A stretch of DNA of 64,000 bases from Sinorhizobium sp. A49 (GCF_002002725.1 NZ_MUNW01000035.1:1-64000), one strand, 5' to 3'; positions 9,550 through 19,712 are shown, numbered from the stretch's first letter. The notes: generated by a model from the letters alone, not told the origin. Numbers and translations: made by a program.

Positions 9550-10725
9550 ATGAGTTTTACCGAAACGACCAGAACGTCGTGGTTTGCACGCCTCAAGAAT
9601 GGCGTCATCGGCATCTTCATCGGGCTCGTCCTGGTCTTCGGCATGATCTGGTTGCTGGCCTGGAACGAAGGCCGTTCGGTCAAGACCTATCGGGCGCTCG
9701 TCGAGGGCGCCGGTGCGGTTGTCGATGTCGACAGCGGCGCCGTCGAGGCTGGCAACGAGGGCAAGCTGGTCCACATCGCCGGGCGGATCGACCCTGTCGG
9801 GACGCCCACCGATAGCCTGCTAGAAGTGTCCGCGAATGGGGCTGCGGGTCTGCGCCGCTCGGTCGAGATGTATCAATGGGTCGAGGAAAAGAAGAGCGAG
9901 ACGCGCAAGACGCTCGGCGGCGGCGAGGAAACGGTCACCACCTATTCCTACGCCAAGGAGTGGCGCAGCGACCGCGCCGATTCGGCCGATTTCCGTGACG
10001 GCAACGGGCACCAGAACCCGGAAATGCCGCTCTCGAGCGAGCGTTTCACCGTCGAGCGCGCGATGCTCGGCGCGTTTTCGGTCAATGGCAGGGCCGTAGC
10101 CGACCTCGGTCGCGACAGCCCGGTAAAGATGGCGGACGCCGATCTGCAGCGCGTGGCCGATGCGCTCGACACCAACCGCCCTATCAAGACCGACGGCCAG
10201 ACGATCTTCGTCTCCACTGACCGCCAGAACCCAGCCGTCGGCGATCTGCGCATCGGCTTTACCCGCGAAGACACGGAAACCGCGAGCTTCGTCGCGGCGC
10301 AGAAAGGCGGCAGCCTCGCCCCCTACCGCACGACCAACGGCCGCGACCTGTTCCTGAGTTCGGCCGGCATTGCCAGCGCCGCCGAGATGTTCGACGCAGC
10401 CCAGAGCGAGAACACGCTGATTACCTGGCTGGTTCGGGTGGGCGGACTGATCGGCCTGTTCATCGGCTTCACGCTGATGCTCTCTCTGATTTCCATCATC
10501 GCCGACGTCATTCCGATCCTCGGCTCGGTGGTCGCATTCGGCACCGGCATCATCGCCGCGATCCTGACGCTGATCATCGGCCCCCTGGTCATCGCCATCG
10601 CCTGGTTTGCTTATCGCCCGCTGCTGTCGCTGGCGATCGTCGCCGTCGGGGCGCTCGTTGCCTTCAGCATCGGCTATCTTCGTGCCGGCAAAGCGAAACC
10701 GCTCGCCGCTGGCGTGACGGCCTGA
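9550..10725 (+). CDS. TMEM43 family membrane protein
   Basis: A 391-residue protein with the layout of the TMEM43/LUMA family (PF07787): one N-terminal membrane segment (about 18-40), a large extracytoplasmic domain of about 250 residues, and three or four closely spaced C-terminal segments. Family marks are LAWNEGRSVKT right after the first segment and YSYAKEW near residue 130. The bacterial members have no established function. I start at ATG 9550 (MSFTETTR); a GTG at 9535 is an alternative five codons upstream. It follows tRNA-Ala and precedes the YdcF gene by 78 bp on the same strand. Confidence 0.85.
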   Translation: MSFTETTRTSWFARLKNGVIGIFIGLVLVFGMIWLLAWNEGRSVKTYRALVEGAGAVVDVDSGAVEAGNEGKLVHIAGRIDPVGTPTDSLLEVSANGAAGLRRSVEMYQWVEEKKSETRKTLGGGEETVTTYSYAKEWRSDRADSADFRDGNGHQNPEMPLSSERFTVERAMLGAFSVNGRAVADLGRDSPVKMADADLQRVADALDTNRPIKTDGQTIFVSTDRQNPAVGDLRIGFTREDTETASFVAAQKGGSLAPYRTTNGRDLFLSSAGIASAAEMFDAAQSENTLITWLVRVGGLIGLFIGFTLMLSLISIIADVIPILGSVVAFGTGIIAAILTLIIGPLVIAIAWFAYRPLLSLAIVAVGALVAFSIGYLRAGKAKPLAAGVTA

Positions 10726-10803
10726 CGAACGGGGCGGGCGCTGGACGCCCACCCCCATGCCTTTGCGAAATATTAAGGGATCGCGGGGAAGAACACGGGC
10801 CTG

Positions 10804-11619
10804 ATGTTTCTGCTCTCCAAGATCTTCTGGCTCGTCGCGCAGCCCCTTTCCCTGGCGTTCTTCGCCACCTTGGCGGGGCTCGTCACAACGGCGGCAGGCC
10901 TTAGGCGCACCGGCGCCGCCTTCGGCCTTTTCGGCGCACTCGTGCTCTTCATCAGCCTGTTCACGACGACAGGATCCTATTTCCTGCAGATGCTCGAGGA
11001 CCGCTTCCCGCGGTCGGCTGAGCCACCCGTAGCCCTCTCCTGCATCATCGTGCTCGGCGGCGCCTTCGAGAACGAGGTCATGGCGAACCGTGGCGGCATC
11101 GAGTTCAACCAGGCGGCCGACCGCTTCATCGAGACGGCGATGCTGGCCAAGCGCTATCCGAAGGCGCGCATTCTGGTGTCCGGCGGCGATGGTTCGTTCA
11201 GCGGCGCCTATGACGGCGATGCCAAGGCATCGGACGCCTTCTTTGCCGCCTTCGGCATCGGCCCCGATCGGCTGATTCGCGAGGAGCAGTCGAGGACGAC
11301 ATTCGAAAACGCCCGCAACACGGAAGAACTACTGACCACAAACGGCCTTTCCAATTGCGCGCTGGTGACGTCGGCCTTCCATATGCCGCGCTCGGTCGGG
11401 CTTTTCCGCAAGCTCGGGCTCAAGGTCATGCCCTGGCCGACGGACTACCGCACCAGCGGCATGGTCACGCCAGGCTTCGACTTCACACAGCCATCTCTCA
11501 ATGCTCAGCTGACGACGACGGCGATGCGCGAATGGATCGGGCTGGCGGCGTATTATTACGCCGGTCGCACGGACAGCCTGCTTCCCGGCGTCTCACCACC
11601 CAACGCGTCACCCCGTTGA
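10804..11619 (+). CDS. YdcF/ElyC family (DUF218) membrane protein
   Basis: A 271-residue protein. Two hydrophobic N-terminal segments (about 8-32 and 38-60) are followed by a DUF218 domain: IIVLGGA (about 81-87), RFIETAMLAKRYP, ILVSGGDG, then EEQSRTTFENARNT and ALVTSAFHMPRS. This arrangement is typical of the SanA/YdcF/ElyC group, which is linked to envelope biogenesis; the E. coli ElyC protein affects peptidoglycan lipid-carrier metabolism. The biochemical activity is unproven. It stands alone on the plus strand with 70 bp to the TRIC gene. Confidence 0.88.
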   Translation: MFLLSKIFWLVAQPLSLAFFATLAGLVTTAAGLRRTGAAFGLFGALVLFISLFTTTGSYFLQMLEDRFPRSAEPPVALSCIIVLGGAFENEVMANRGGIEFNQAADRFIETAMLAKRYPKARILVSGGDGSFSGAYDGDAKASDAFFAAFGIGPDRLIREEQSRTTFENARNTEELLTTNGLSNCALVTSAFHMPRSVGLFRKLGLKVMPWPTDYRTSGMVTPGFDFTQPSLNAQLTTTAMREWIGLAAYYYAGRTDSLLPGVSPPNASPR

Positions 11620-11689
11620 CGCGACGACCCCGGATGCTCCAGCTTGCGATGCGACAGACTTCCGCGATGCGCCTTTCAACGGAGCGGCC

Positions 11690-12325
11690 ATGACGATCCT
11701 CGAAATCCTCGATTATGCCGGCGTCGCCGTCTTCGCGGCCACAGGCGCGCTTTCGGCTTCGCGCAAGCAGCTCGACATCATCGGCTATCTCTTCCTTGCC
11801 TCGGTCACCGGCATCGGCGGTGGAACGATGCGCGACGTCGTCCTTGGGGCAACACCGGTGTTCTGGGTGCTCAAGCCGAACTACCTGCTCGTCTGCACCT
11901 CGGTGAGCGTGATCCTGTTTTTCACGGCGCACCTGTTCTATTCGCGTTACCGCGTACTGGTCTGGCTCGATGCGATCGGCATGTCGGCTTACTGCGTCAT
12001 GGGCGCGGCAAAGGGGTTGGCGGCAACCGGCTCGCCCGCGGTCGCCCTTGTCACCGGCATGCTGACGGCGACCTTCGGCGGCGTCCTGCGCGACCTGCTG
12101 GCGGGGGAGCCCTCGGTGCTGCTGCGCCCGGAAGTCTATGTGACGGCTGCCCTGATCGGCTCCGGCGTCTTTGTCGTCGCCACCATGATCGGACTGCCGC
12201 TGGCGGTGACTTCGGCGCTCGGCGTGATCTCAGCCTTCACCGTGCGCGCCGGCGCGCTCAAATACGGCTGGACGCTGCCGATCGGCAAGGCAAGCCCCGG
12301 CCGCGACCCCGACGATGTGATGTAG
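11690..12325 (+). CDS. Trimeric intracellular cation (TRIC) channel family protein, YicG/YadS-like
   Basis: A 211-residue integral membrane protein of the UPF0126/TRIC family. It has seven predicted segments and an internal duplication: each half has a kinked-helix GGxxRD motif (GIGGGTMRDVVLG near 42-54 and TFGGVLRDLLAG near 127-138). Bacterial homologues form trimeric monovalent-cation channels. In some bacteria a glycine exporter role has been reported for YicG-type members. It converges with irr, leaving 11 bp between the two stops. Confidence 0.9.
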   Translation: MTILEILDYAGVAVFAATGALSASRKQLDIIGYLFLASVTGIGGGTMRDVVLGATPVFWVLKPNYLLVCTSVSVILFFTAHLFYSRYRVLVWLDAIGMSAYCVMGAAKGLAATGSPAVALVTGMLTATFGGVLRDLLAGEPSVLLRPEVYVTAALIGSGVFVVATMIGLPLAVTSALGVISAFTVRAGALKYGWTLPIGKASPGRDPDDVM

Positions 12326-12336
12326 GAAGAAACTCT

Positions 12337-12777
12337 TTACGCGCGCTCGCGCTTGCGGCGCAGGCGAATGACCACGTCGACATGGGCAATCTCCATGCCC
12401 TCGGGCGGTTCCGGCAGATTGCCGATCTCGATATTGCTGACCGGGATATCGAGAACTTCGTTCTGACCCTCGACGAAGAAGTGGTGGTGGTCGGAAACGT
12501 TGGTGTCGAAGTAGGTCTTGGCACTTTCCACCGCGAGCACGCGGATCATGCCGGCCTCGGTGAACTGATGCAGCGTGTTGTAGACAGTTGCCAGCGAAAC
12601 CGGCACGCCGGCGACAACAGCCTCTTCATGCAGCTCTTCAACGGTCAGGTGACGGTCGCCCTTGGCGAAGATCAGATCGGCAAGCGCGACGCGCTGACGC
12701 GTCGGGCGCAGGCCCGAGCTGCGCAATCTCTCTTCCGAACTCACTTCGGTTGCTTTCGTCATCAAGGAGCGTTCCAT
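12337..12777 (-). CDS. irr: Iron response regulator Irr (Fur family)
   Basis: A 146-residue Fur-superfamily regulator. The DNA-binding part has LRPTRQRVALADLIF (about 23-37) and the recognition segment VSLATVYNTLHQF (60-72). DHHHFF with His97-99 is the histidine cluster diagnostic of rhizobial Irr, which senses heme and controls heme synthesis and iron uptake. The cysteine pairs of zinc-type Fur proteins are lacking, as expected for Irr. It is divergent from fabA across 306 bp. The start could be the first ATG (12777) or the in-frame ATG five codons later; neither has a strong ribosome site. Confidence 0.95.
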   Translation of the reverse strand: MERSLMTKATEVSSEERLRSSGLRPTRQRVALADLIFAKGDRHLTVEELHEEAVVAGVPVSLATVYNTLHQFTEAGMIRVLAVESAKTYFDTNVSDHHHFFVEGQNEVLDIPVSNIEIGNLPEPPEGMEIAHVDVVIRLRRKRERA

Positions 12778-13083
12778 GGATCCCGTAAAATTTACAATAC
12801 TTTCGTTGCGATATAACTTTTGCGCGCTGTTCTTTCAATAGATTCTAAGGTGCAGAAAGGCTGGAATGCCTGAAAAACCGGCCTATTTCCGGAAAGGCTG
12901 GTATTTAACTCTGGTCGGACCCACATTGATCCTGTAAGCGACGGCGGAACGATATCGCCATCGAAATGGGCGACACCAGCGTCGGAAACATCGAAAACGG
13001 CCATTGATGCGCTTCATTTCACAGCGAACTTGCTCTAAAGCAGGTCTGACAACACTTTATGTTACTCGGGGAAACAACCATTG
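12778..13083. other. irr-fabA divergent intergenic region
   Basis: These 306 bp must hold both promoters. I see an imperfect dyad (CCGGCCT with AGGCTGG, about 12878-12900) and AT-rich stretches at about 12790-12845, but no perfect Irr ICE motif or Fur box. There is no credible gene. Confidence 0.5.
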
Positions 13084-13599
13084 ATGACGACCAGACAATC
13101 AAGCTTCAGCTATGAGGAAATCCTGACCTGCGGCCGAGGTGAACTGTTTGGCCCCGGCAATGCGCAGCTGCCGCTGCCGCCCATGCTCATGGTTCACCGC
13201 ATCACGGAAATCTCCGAAACGGGCGGCGCCTTCGACAAGGGTTTCATCCGCGCTGAATACGACGTCAGCCCTGATGACTGGTACTTCCCCTGCCACTTCC
13301 AGGGCAACCCGATCATGCCCGGCTGCCTCGGCCTCGACGGTATGTGGCAGCTGACCGGCTTCTTCCTCGGCTGGCTCGGCGAGCCCGGTCGCGGCATGGC
13401 GCTTTCGACAGGCGAAGTGAAGTTCAAGGGCATGGTTCGCCCGCACACCAAGCTGCTGCAGTACGGAATCGACTTCAAGCGGGTCATGCGCGGCCGCCTC
13501 GTGCTCGGCACTGCCGACGGCTGGCTGAAGGCCGACGGCGAGACCATCTACCAGGCAACCGACCTGCGTGTCGGTCTGTCGAAGGAAAAGACCGAGTAA
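13084..13599 (+). CDS. fabA: 3-hydroxydecanoyl-ACP dehydratase/isomerase
   Basis: A 171-residue hot-dog enzyme. It dehydrates 3-hydroxydecanoyl-ACP and isomerises trans-2 to cis-3-decenoyl-ACP, the branch point to unsaturated fatty acids. The catalytic His71 lies in [11 protein letters not shown] and Asp85 in GLDGMWQL, as in the E. coli enzyme. ATG 13084 follows a GGGGA site; a TTG one codon earlier is less likely. First gene of fabA-fabB-fabI, 46 bp before fabB. Confidence 0.97.
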   Translation: MTTRQSSFSYEEILTCGRGELFGPGNAQLPLPPMLMVHRITEISETGGAFDKGFIRAEYDVSPDDWYFPCHFQGNPIMPGCLGLDGMWQLTGFFLGWLGEPGRGMALSTGEVKFKGMVRPHTKLLQYGIDFKRVMRGRLVLGTADGWLKADGETIYQATDLRVGLSKEKTE

Positions 13600-13645
13600 T
13601 CCGCGGGTTCTCCGCACCGAATGAGATAAAGAAAAGGTCATTACC

Positions 13646-14869
13646 ATGAGACGGGTTGTTGTCACGGGCCTCGGGATCGTTTCCTCGATCGGAAACAATG
13701 CCGACGAAGTCACGGCATCGCTGCGCGACGCCAAATCGGGCATAACGTTTTCTCCCGATTTCGCCGAAAACGGCTTCAAGTGCCAGGTCTGGGGCGCACC
13801 GACGCTCGATCCGACCGATCTCGTCGACCGGCGCGCCATGCGCTTCCTGTCGCAGGGCGGCGCGTGGAATCACGTGGCGATGAAGCAGGCGATCGCCGAC
13901 TCCGGCCTCGAGGAAGCGGTGATCTCCCGCAACGAGCGCACCGGCATCATCATGGGCTCGGGCGGCCCGTCCACCCGCACCATCGTCGAGGCGGCGGACA
14001 TCACCCGCAAGAACGTGAGCCCGAAGCGCATCGGCCCGTTTGCCGTGCCGAAGGCGATGTCGTCGACGGCCTCGGCCACGCTTGCGACCTGGTTCCAGAT
14101 CCACGGCGTCAACTACTCGATCTCGTCGGCCTGCTCGACCTCGGCGCATTGCATCGGCAATGCCGCAGAAATGATCCAGTGGGGCAAGCAGGACGTGATG
14201 TTCGCCGGCGGCCACGAGGACCTGGACTGGTCGATGTCCAACCTGTTCGACGCCATGGGCGCGATGTCCTCCAAGTACAACGACACGCCTTCGACTGCCT
14301 CGCGCGCCTATGACGCCAGCCGTGACGGCTTCGTCATCGCCGGCGGTGCCGGTGTGCTGGTGCTCGAAGAACTGGAACATGCCAAGGCGCGCGGCGCCAA
14401 GATCTACGCCGAAATCGTCGGCTACGGCGCAACCTCCGACGGCTACGACATGGTCGCCCCGTCGGGCGAAGGTGCTGCCCGCTGCATGCGCCAGGCGCTG
14501 TCGACCGTGAAGGGCGACGTCGATTACATCAACACCCATGGCACCTCGACCCCGGTCGGAGACAGCAAGGAAATCGGCGCCATCCGCGAAGTGTTCGGCT
14601 CGAAGATCCCGCACATCCAGTCGACGAAGTCGCTGACCGGCCACTCGCTCGGTGCTGCCGGCGCCCAGGAATCGATCTACGGCCTCCTGATGATGCAGGC
14701 CGGCTTCATCGGCGAAAGCGCCCACATCACCGAACTCGACCCGGAATTCGACGGCGTGCCGATCGTGCGCAAGCGCATCGACAACGCCAAGATCGATACG
14801 GTTCTTTCCAACTCGTTCGGTTTCGGCGGCACCAATGCAACGCTCGTCTTCCAGCGCCACAACGGATAA
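13646..14869 (+). CDS. fabB: Beta-ketoacyl-ACP synthase I
   Basis: A 407-residue condensing enzyme with the Cys-His-His triad at canonical positions: Cys163 in [10 protein letters not shown], His298 in [11 protein letters not shown] and His333 in GHSLGAAG. It elongates cis-3-decenoyl-ACP made by FabA and so is needed for unsaturated fatty acids. An AAGG ribosome site precedes ATG 13646. The stop is 4 bp before the fabI start, so translation may be coupled. Confidence 0.97.
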   Translation: MRRVVVTGLGIVSSIGNNADEVTASLRDAKSGITFSPDFAENGFKCQVWGAPTLDPTDLVDRRAMRFLSQGGAWNHVAMKQAIADSGLEEAVISRNERTGIIMGSGGPSTRTIVEAADITRKNVSPKRIGPFAVPKAMSSTASATLATWFQIHGVNYSISSACSTSAHCIGNAAEMIQWGKQDVMFAGGHEDLDWSMSNLFDAMGAMSSKYNDTPSTASRAYDASRDGFVIAGGAGVLVLEELEHAKARGAKIYAEIVGYGATSDGYDMVAPSGEGAARCMRQALSTVKGDVDYINTHGTSTPVGDSKEIGAIREVFGSKIPHIQSTKSLTGHSLGAAGAQESIYGLLMMQAGFIGESAHITELDPEFDGVPIVRKRIDNAKIDTVLSNSFGFGGTNATLVFQRHNG

Positions 14870-14873
14870 CACC

Positions 14874-15680
14874 ATGACGGGACTGATGAACGGAAAGCGT
14901 GGCCTCATCATGGGTGTGGCCAACAACCACTCCATTGCCTGGGGCATCTCCAAGGCGCTGGCAGCCCAGGGCGCGGAACTGGCCTTCACCTACCAGGGTG
15001 AAGCGCTTGGCAAGCGCGTGAAGCCGCTGGCGGCCGAAGTCGGTTCCGACTTCCTGCTTCCCTGCGACGTCGAGGACATCGCTTCCGTCGATACGGTCAT
15101 CTCGGCCATCAAGGAGCGCTGGGGCACGCTCGACTTCATCGTCCACGCCATCGGCTTTTCCGACAAGAATGAGCTGAAGGGCCTCTACGCCGACACCAGC
15201 CGCGACAACTTCAGCCGCACCATGGTGATCTCCTGCTTCTCCTTCACCGAGATCGCCAAGCGCGCCGCCGAATTGATGAACGACGGCGGCTCGATGCTGA
15301 CGCTGACCTATGGCGGCTCGGTGCGGGTGATGCCGAACTACAACGTCATGGGCGTGGCCAAGGCGGCTCTCGAAGCCTCCGTGCGTTACCTGGCGGCCGA
15401 CTACGGCGTGCGCGGCATCCGCGTCAACGCGATTTCCGCCGGCCCGATCCGCACGCTTGCGGGCGCCGGCATTTCCGATGCCCGCGCCATGCTTTCCTGG
15501 CAGCAGAAGAATTCGCCGCTTCGCCGCACCGTCACCATCGACGATGTCGGCAGCTCGGCGCTCTACCTGCTTTCCGACCTGTCGCGCGGCGTCACCGGCG
15601 AAATCCACTATGTGGACTCCGGCTACAACATCACGTCCATGCCGGCGCTCGACGCGCTCAGGACCGCCGACACCGAATAA
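14874..15680 (+). CDS. fabI: Enoyl-ACP reductase (NADH)
   Basis: A 268-residue short-chain dehydrogenase of the FabI type that reduces enoyl-ACP in each elongation round. The cofactor-binding region is GLIMGVANNHSIAWGI (10-25). Tyr146, Tyr156 and Lys163 (YNVMGVAK) are the family's active-site residues. ATG 14874 follows the fabB stop by 4 bp; a longer in-frame start inside fabB is rejected. FabI is the target of triclosan and diazaborines in other bacteria. The gene ends the operon at a clear terminator. Confidence 0.96.
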   Translation: MTGLMNGKRGLIMGVANNHSIAWGISKALAAQGAELAFTYQGEALGKRVKPLAAEVGSDFLLPCDVEDIASVDTVISAIKERWGTLDFIVHAIGFSDKNELKGLYADTSRDNFSRTMVISCFSFTEIAKRAAELMNDGGSMLTLTYGGSVRVMPNYNVMGVAKAALEASVRYLAADYGVRGIRVNAISAGPIRTLAGAGISDARAMLSWQQKNSPLRRTVTIDDVGSSALYLLSDLSRGVTGEIHYVDSGYNITSMPALDALRTADTE

Positions 15681-15701
15681 AGACCGACCACGGCCCTCAT
15701 G

Positions 15702-15735
15702 AAAGCCCATGGATCATCCGGTCCATGGGCTTTTT
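15702..15735 (+). terminator. Intrinsic terminator of fabA-fabB-fabI
   Basis: A 12-bp perfect stem (AAAGCCCATGGA with TCCATGGGCTTT) and an 8-nt loop, ending in TTTTT. It lies 22 bp after the fabI stop. Confidence 0.92.
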
Positions 15736-15746
15736 CATGCGCCTTG

Positions 15747-15989
15747 TCAGACGCTGAGCAGACCCGAAAACAGCAGGATCGCGACCAAGGCCGCGGCAAC
15801 GGCAGCGGTCATCAGGCAAACATGCGTCCTGCGAATGGGGTTCGGCATCAGCGGCAGGCGATAAAGACTTCTGAGGAACGGCATCGGCACTTCCGAGGTC
15901 GCACCATGGCCCTCCGCCTGCTTGATATCCTTGGCGATCACTTCCGCCACATCCTCGGTCAAAGGCGACCTTCCTGGCCCGAATGGCAT
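15747..15989 (-). CDS. Small hypothetical protein with C-terminal membrane segment, 80 aa
   Basis: I start at ATG 15989, which has a strong TCGGAGG site 9 nt upstream; the frame stays open further but without one. The 80-residue product has a charged N-terminal half (LTEDVAEVIAKDIKQAEG) and ends in one hydrophobic helix (about 57-78, VCLMTAAVAAALVAILLF), so it is probably a tail-anchored membrane protein. No family recognised. It converges on fabI. Confidence 0.65.
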   Translation of the reverse strand: MPFGPGRSPLTEDVAEVIAKDIKQAEGHGATSEVPMPFLRSLYRLPLMPNPIRRTHVCLMTAAVAAALVAILLFSGLLSV

Positions 15990-16100
15990 AGCACCGCACC
16001 TCCGATAGGAAATACCGACTGACACCGTATCGTGTGCCTGTTCGCGGCCGATGGCAATGGATTTCAAGGACGACCTGGCCGCCTGTTTTCCAACCCCTGG

Positions 16101-16134
16101 AAAACAAAAAGGCCGAGCGCTTCGCCCGGCCTTT
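16101..16134 (-). terminator. Intrinsic terminator of the RsmC-like gene
   Basis: The stem AAAGGCCG...CGGCCTTT (16108-16134) has an inner GCG/CGC extension. On the minus strand it runs into TTTTTGTTTT. It lies just after the stop at 16162. Confidence 0.85.
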
Positions 16135-16161
16135 CCAAGGGATCAAAGTGTCAGCTGGCGG

Positions 16162-17178
16162 TCAGCGCTTGCCCCAGAGAACCTTGAACCGCGCGTTGCG
16201 GCAGGTCTCGCCATATTCCTTGAAGGTCTCGGCAAGGGTCTGCTCGTACTGCAGGCCGCGATTGGCGACCAGCATGACCTTGCCGCCCTGCTTCAGCGCC
16301 TTGTGCGCCGCCTTGATGATCGCCACGCCCAGCGACGGTTCGGCGGCATGGCCCTCGTGGAAGGGCGGGTTCATGACGATGAGGTCGTATTTGTCGCGCG
16401 GCTCTTCGCCCGTCAGGTCGAACCAATAAAAGCGTGCCGGCATGCGCGGCGCGTTTGCCATCATGTTGACGCGGGCAGCCTCCAGCGCATCGTGATCGGC
16501 CTCGAAGAGGTCGATGCCCTTGGTGCCGGGCGACGTTTCGGCGAGCTTGACGGCCAGATAGCCCCAGCCTGCACCGAAATCGGCGGCATGGCCGTTGAAG
16601 TCGCGCGGCAGGCGCGAGGCAAGCAACTCCGAACCGGCATCGATGCGGTCATGCGAAAACATGCCGGGCGAAGCCTCGAACAGGCCGTCGACGCGAACCG
16701 GCACCTTGGCAAGCTTCTGCACCGCGTCGGTGACGTCTTCGGGCCGGGTGAACCAGAACGCAACGCCGTGATACTTCGGCAGGTGGTCGCCGTCCCATTC
16801 GAACTTGGCAATGCGCTTCCTCAGCGACTGGATGCCATCTTCCTTGCCGCCGGCAATGACGATGAGCGCGCCATCTCGGGTGCGCTTCAAGGCCTCAGCG
16901 ATGCGGTCTTCGTTTTCGCCCTTGTGCCTGCCGCACAGGATCAGCGCGACGTCGTAGTCCTCGCCGGTGACCACAGGCGCGACATCGGCACGCTGGGCCT
17001 CCAGGGCGCGGTAGAGCGGCCTCAGCGGCTGGACGGCGGCAATCGACGCGCCGAAGCCCTCAGGCAGCCTGTAGCCCGCCTCAGCGCCGAGGAAGAGCAC
17101 GCGCTCGCCCTCGCCCGGCGGGTCGATAACCCCGGTTTCGAACGGGTGGAACAGTGTCTTCAATGCGTCTCGGCTCAT
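16162..17178 (-). CDS. Class I SAM-dependent methyltransferase, RsmC-like (16S rRNA m2G)
   Basis: A 338-residue protein. Its C-terminal half is a Rossmann methyltransferase with the SAM-binding ADFGAGWGYLAVKLAE (near residue 195) and the NPPFHEG motif (near 272), typical of RsmC/RlmG enzymes that methylate guanine N2 in rRNA. The N-terminal half is the degenerate duplicated domain usual in this group. ATG 17178 (MSRDALKTLFHPFETG) is chosen because family members start here and a GGAAG site precedes it. Which rRNA base it modifies cannot be told from sequence. Confidence 0.87.
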   Translation of the reverse strand: MSRDALKTLFHPFETGVIDPPGEGERVLFLGAEAGYRLPEGFGASIAAVQPLRPLYRALEAQRADVAPVVTGEDYDVALILCGRHKGENEDRIAEALKRTRDGALIVIAGGKEDGIQSLRKRIAKFEWDGDHLPKYHGVAFWFTRPEDVTDAVQKLAKVPVRVDGLFEASPGMFSHDRIDAGSELLASRLPRDFNGHAADFGAGWGYLAVKLAETSPGTKGIDLFEADHDALEAARVNMMANAPRMPARFYWFDLTGEEPRDKYDLIVMNPPFHEGHAAEPSLGVAIIKAAHKALKQGGKVMLVANRGLQYEQTLAETFKEYGETCRNARFKVLWGKR

Positions 17179-17205
17179 CGGTTTCTTCCGTCGATCTCGT
17201 ACAAG

Positions 17206-17236
17206 AAAAGGGCGCGGAGCGATCCGCTCCGCGCCC
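17206..17236 (-). terminator. Intrinsic terminator of pnp
   Basis: A perfect 12-bp stem (GGGCGCGGAGCG with CGCTCCGCGCCC) has a 3-nt loop and is followed by TTTTC on the minus strand, 24 bp after the pnp stop. Confidence 0.85.
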
Positions 17237-17260
17237 CGAATGCGTTCGGGCAGAGGTCGC

Positions 17261-19402
17261 TTATTCAGCGGCTTCGCCGTCACCCTTCTTTTCTGCAGCA
17301 ACTTCCTTGCCGGTCGCCTGGTCGACGACCTTCATGGAAAGGCGAACCTTGCCACGCTCGTCGAAGCCCATGAGCTTGACCCAGACCTTGTCGCCTTCCT
17401 TGACGACGTCGGTCGTCTTGGCAACGCGCTCGGAGGCGAGCTGCGAGATATGGACGAGGCCGTCGCGGGCGCCGAAGAAGTTGACGAAGGCGCCGAAGTC
17501 GGCGGTCTTCACAACGGTACCTTCATAGACCTGGCCGACTTCCGGCTCGGCAACGATCGAGTGGATCCACTTGCGGGCCGCTTCGATTTCCTTGCCCGAC
17601 GAAGAAGCGATCTTCACGGTGCCGTCGTCTTCGATGTTGATCTTGGCGCCGGTCTTTTCGACGATTTCGCGGATGACCTTGCCGCCCGAACCGATGACTT
17701 CACGGATCTTGTCGACCGGGATGTTCATGACTTCGATGCGCGGTGCGAATTCGCCGAGTTGGCCACGGCTTTCGGAGATGGCCTTGGCCATTTCGCCGAG
17801 GATGTGGAGACGGCCGCCCTTGGCCTGGTTGAGCGCGATGCCCATGATCTCTTCGGTGATGCCCTCGATCTTGATGTCCATCTGCAGCGAGGTGATGCCG
17901 GCGTCGGTGCCTGCAACCTTGAAGTCCATGTCGCCGAGGTGATCTTCGTCGCCGAGGATGTCGGAGAGAACGGCGAAGCGCTCATCTTCCTTGATCAGGC
18001 CCATGGCGATACCGGCAACCGGCTTTGCGAGCGGAACGCCTGCATCCATGAGAGCGAGCGAGGTGCCGCAGACCGTCGCCATCGACGACGAGCCGTTGGA
18101 CTCGGTGATCTCGGAAACGACGCGCAGCGTGTAGGGGAACTGCTCGGCTTCCGGCAGCATCGGGCGGATAGCGCGCCAGGCGAGCTTGCCGTGACCGATT
18201 TCGCGGCGGCCCGGGGAGCCCATGCGACCGGTTTCACCGACCGAGTAGGGCGGGAAGTTGTAGTGCAGCATGAAGCGTTCTTTGTACATGCCGGTCAGGC
18301 TGTCGACGTACTGTTCGTCTTCGCCGGTGCCGAGCGTGGCAACGACGATCGCCTGCGTTTCACCGCGGGTGAACAGCGCCGAACCGTGGGTGCGCGGCAG
18401 AAGGCCGACTTCCGAGACGATCGGACGAACGGTTTCCAGATCGCGGCCGTCGATGCGGCTCTTGGTGTCGAGGATGTTCCAGCGAACGATCTTGGCCTGC
18501 AGGTGCTTAAAGACGGCGCCGATGACTTCAGCGCTGTGCTTCGGCTCAGCGCCTTCCGGGAAGAAGTGGGCCTTCACCTTTGCCTTGACGGCGTCGACGG
18601 CAGCGTAGCGGGCAGCCTTCTCGGTGATCTTGTAGGCATCGCGCAGTTCAGCTTCGGCCATGCCGAGCATTTCGGCTTCGAGCGCAGAATGATCTTCCGG
18701 CTGGAAATCGCGCGGTTCCTTCGCGGCAACTTCAGCGAGCTTGATGATGGCGTCGATAACCGGCTGGAAACCCTTCTGGCCGAACACGACGGCGCCGAGC
18801 ATGATCTCTTCGCCCAGTTCCTTGGCTTCCGACTCGACCATCAGCACGGCTTCCTGCGTGCCGGCGACGACGAGGTCGAGGGTCGATTCGTCCATCTCGT
18901 CGAGATGCGGGTTGAGAACGTACTGGCCGTTGATGTAGCCGACGCGCGCGCCGCCGATCGGGCCCATGAACGGGATGCCGGACAGCGTCAGCGCAGCGGA
19001 AGCTGCAACCATCGACAGGATGTCGGGATTGTTTTCGAGGTCATGCTGCATGACCGTGACGACGACCTGGGTGTCGTTCTTGTAGCCATCGGGGAAAAGC
19101 GGGCGGATCGGGCGGTCGATCAGGCGCGAAACCAGCGTTTCGTTCTCGCTCGGACGACCTTCGCGCTTGAAGTAGCCACCCGGGATCTTGCCGGCGGCAT
19201 AGGTCTTTTCCTGGTAGTTGACGGTCAGCGGGAAGAAGTCCTGGCCCGGCTTCGGCGACTTGGCCGAAACGACGGTGGCGAGAACGACTGTCTCGCCGTA
19301 GGTGGCGAGAACGGCGCCGTCAGCCTGACGGGCGACCTTGCCGGTTTCGAGCTTGAGCGGACGCCCAGCCCATTCGATTTCAACCTTATGGGTATCGAAC
19401 AT
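17261..19402 (-). CDS. pnp: Polyribonucleotide nucleotidyltransferase (PNPase)
   Basis: A 713-residue phosphorolytic 3'-5' exoribonuclease and degradosome component. Two RNase PH-like domains (about 5-215 and 310-540) are joined by a helical linker, then a KH domain ([18 protein letters not shown] near 563) and an S1 domain ([18 protein letters not shown] near 622). The active-site region of the second core, [16 protein letters not shown], is intact. Length is as in other rhizobia. It follows rpsO on the minus strand, the common rpsO-pnp order, but a terminator separates them. The C terminus is rich in Glu and Lys. Confidence 0.97.
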   Translation of the reverse strand: MFDTHKVEIEWAGRPLKLETGKVARQADGAVLATYGETVVLATVVSAKSPKPGQDFFPLTVNYQEKTYAAGKIPGGYFKREGRPSENETLVSRLIDRPIRPLFPDGYKNDTQVVVTVMQHDLENNPDILSMVAASAALTLSGIPFMGPIGGARVGYINGQYVLNPHLDEMDESTLDLVVAGTQEAVLMVESEAKELGEEIMLGAVVFGQKGFQPVIDAIIKLAEVAAKEPRDFQPEDHSALEAEMLGMAEAELRDAYKITEKAARYAAVDAVKAKVKAHFFPEGAEPKHSAEVIGAVFKHLQAKIVRWNILDTKSRIDGRDLETVRPIVSEVGLLPRTHGSALFTRGETQAIVVATLGTGEDEQYVDSLTGMYKERFMLHYNFPPYSVGETGRMGSPGRREIGHGKLAWRAIRPMLPEAEQFPYTLRVVSEITESNGSSSMATVCGTSLALMDAGVPLAKPVAGIAMGLIKEDERFAVLSDILGDEDHLGDMDFKVAGTDAGITSLQMDIKIEGITEEIMGIALNQAKGGRLHILGEMAKAISESRGQLGEFAPRIEVMNIPVDKIREVIGSGGKVIREIVEKTGAKINIEDDGTVKIASSSGKEIEAARKWIHSIVAEPEVGQVYEGTVVKTADFGAFVNFFGARDGLVHISQLASERVAKTTDVVKEGDKVWVKLMGFDERGKVRLSMKVVDQATGKEVAAEKKGDGEAAE

Positions 19403-19712
19403 GTTCTGTCCTTCGTGTGCGGCAGACCTTTCCGCGGCTGTTGCAGCGCGGGTGGTCGGAAAACCGCCTGGTATGGCGCATCACGGGCAAGACAACGGGA
19501 GGCTTCAAAAGAGACCGGCCGCTTTCCGCTGTGCAAAACCTGGCTGCCCCGCAGCGGGTTCTGCAAGCAGGCGCCGAAGCATCCTGCAATCCTGCCCCAT
19601 GACGGGCCATCGGTTGATCCGCGGATCCGGCCCATCCGGCCCGCTGGATACCTCTCCTTTATGCGCCTAGTGCGCTTGCGGAGAGTTCATTTCTCGAGCG
19701 CTCTGCGCCCAT
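19403..19712. other. pnp leader region without a recognised gene
   Basis: About 310 bp lie between the rpsO terminator and the pnp start. They presumably hold the pnp promoter and a long leader. In E. coli this leader is an RNase III substrate through which PNPase autoregulates; I cannot define an equivalent stem here with confidence. Confidence 0.4.

Noticed and set aside
12778-13083. Irr-type ICE box (TTCTAAGG...CAGAA near 12843)
   Set aside because: Only one half resembles the consensus and the partner half is too degenerate to call.
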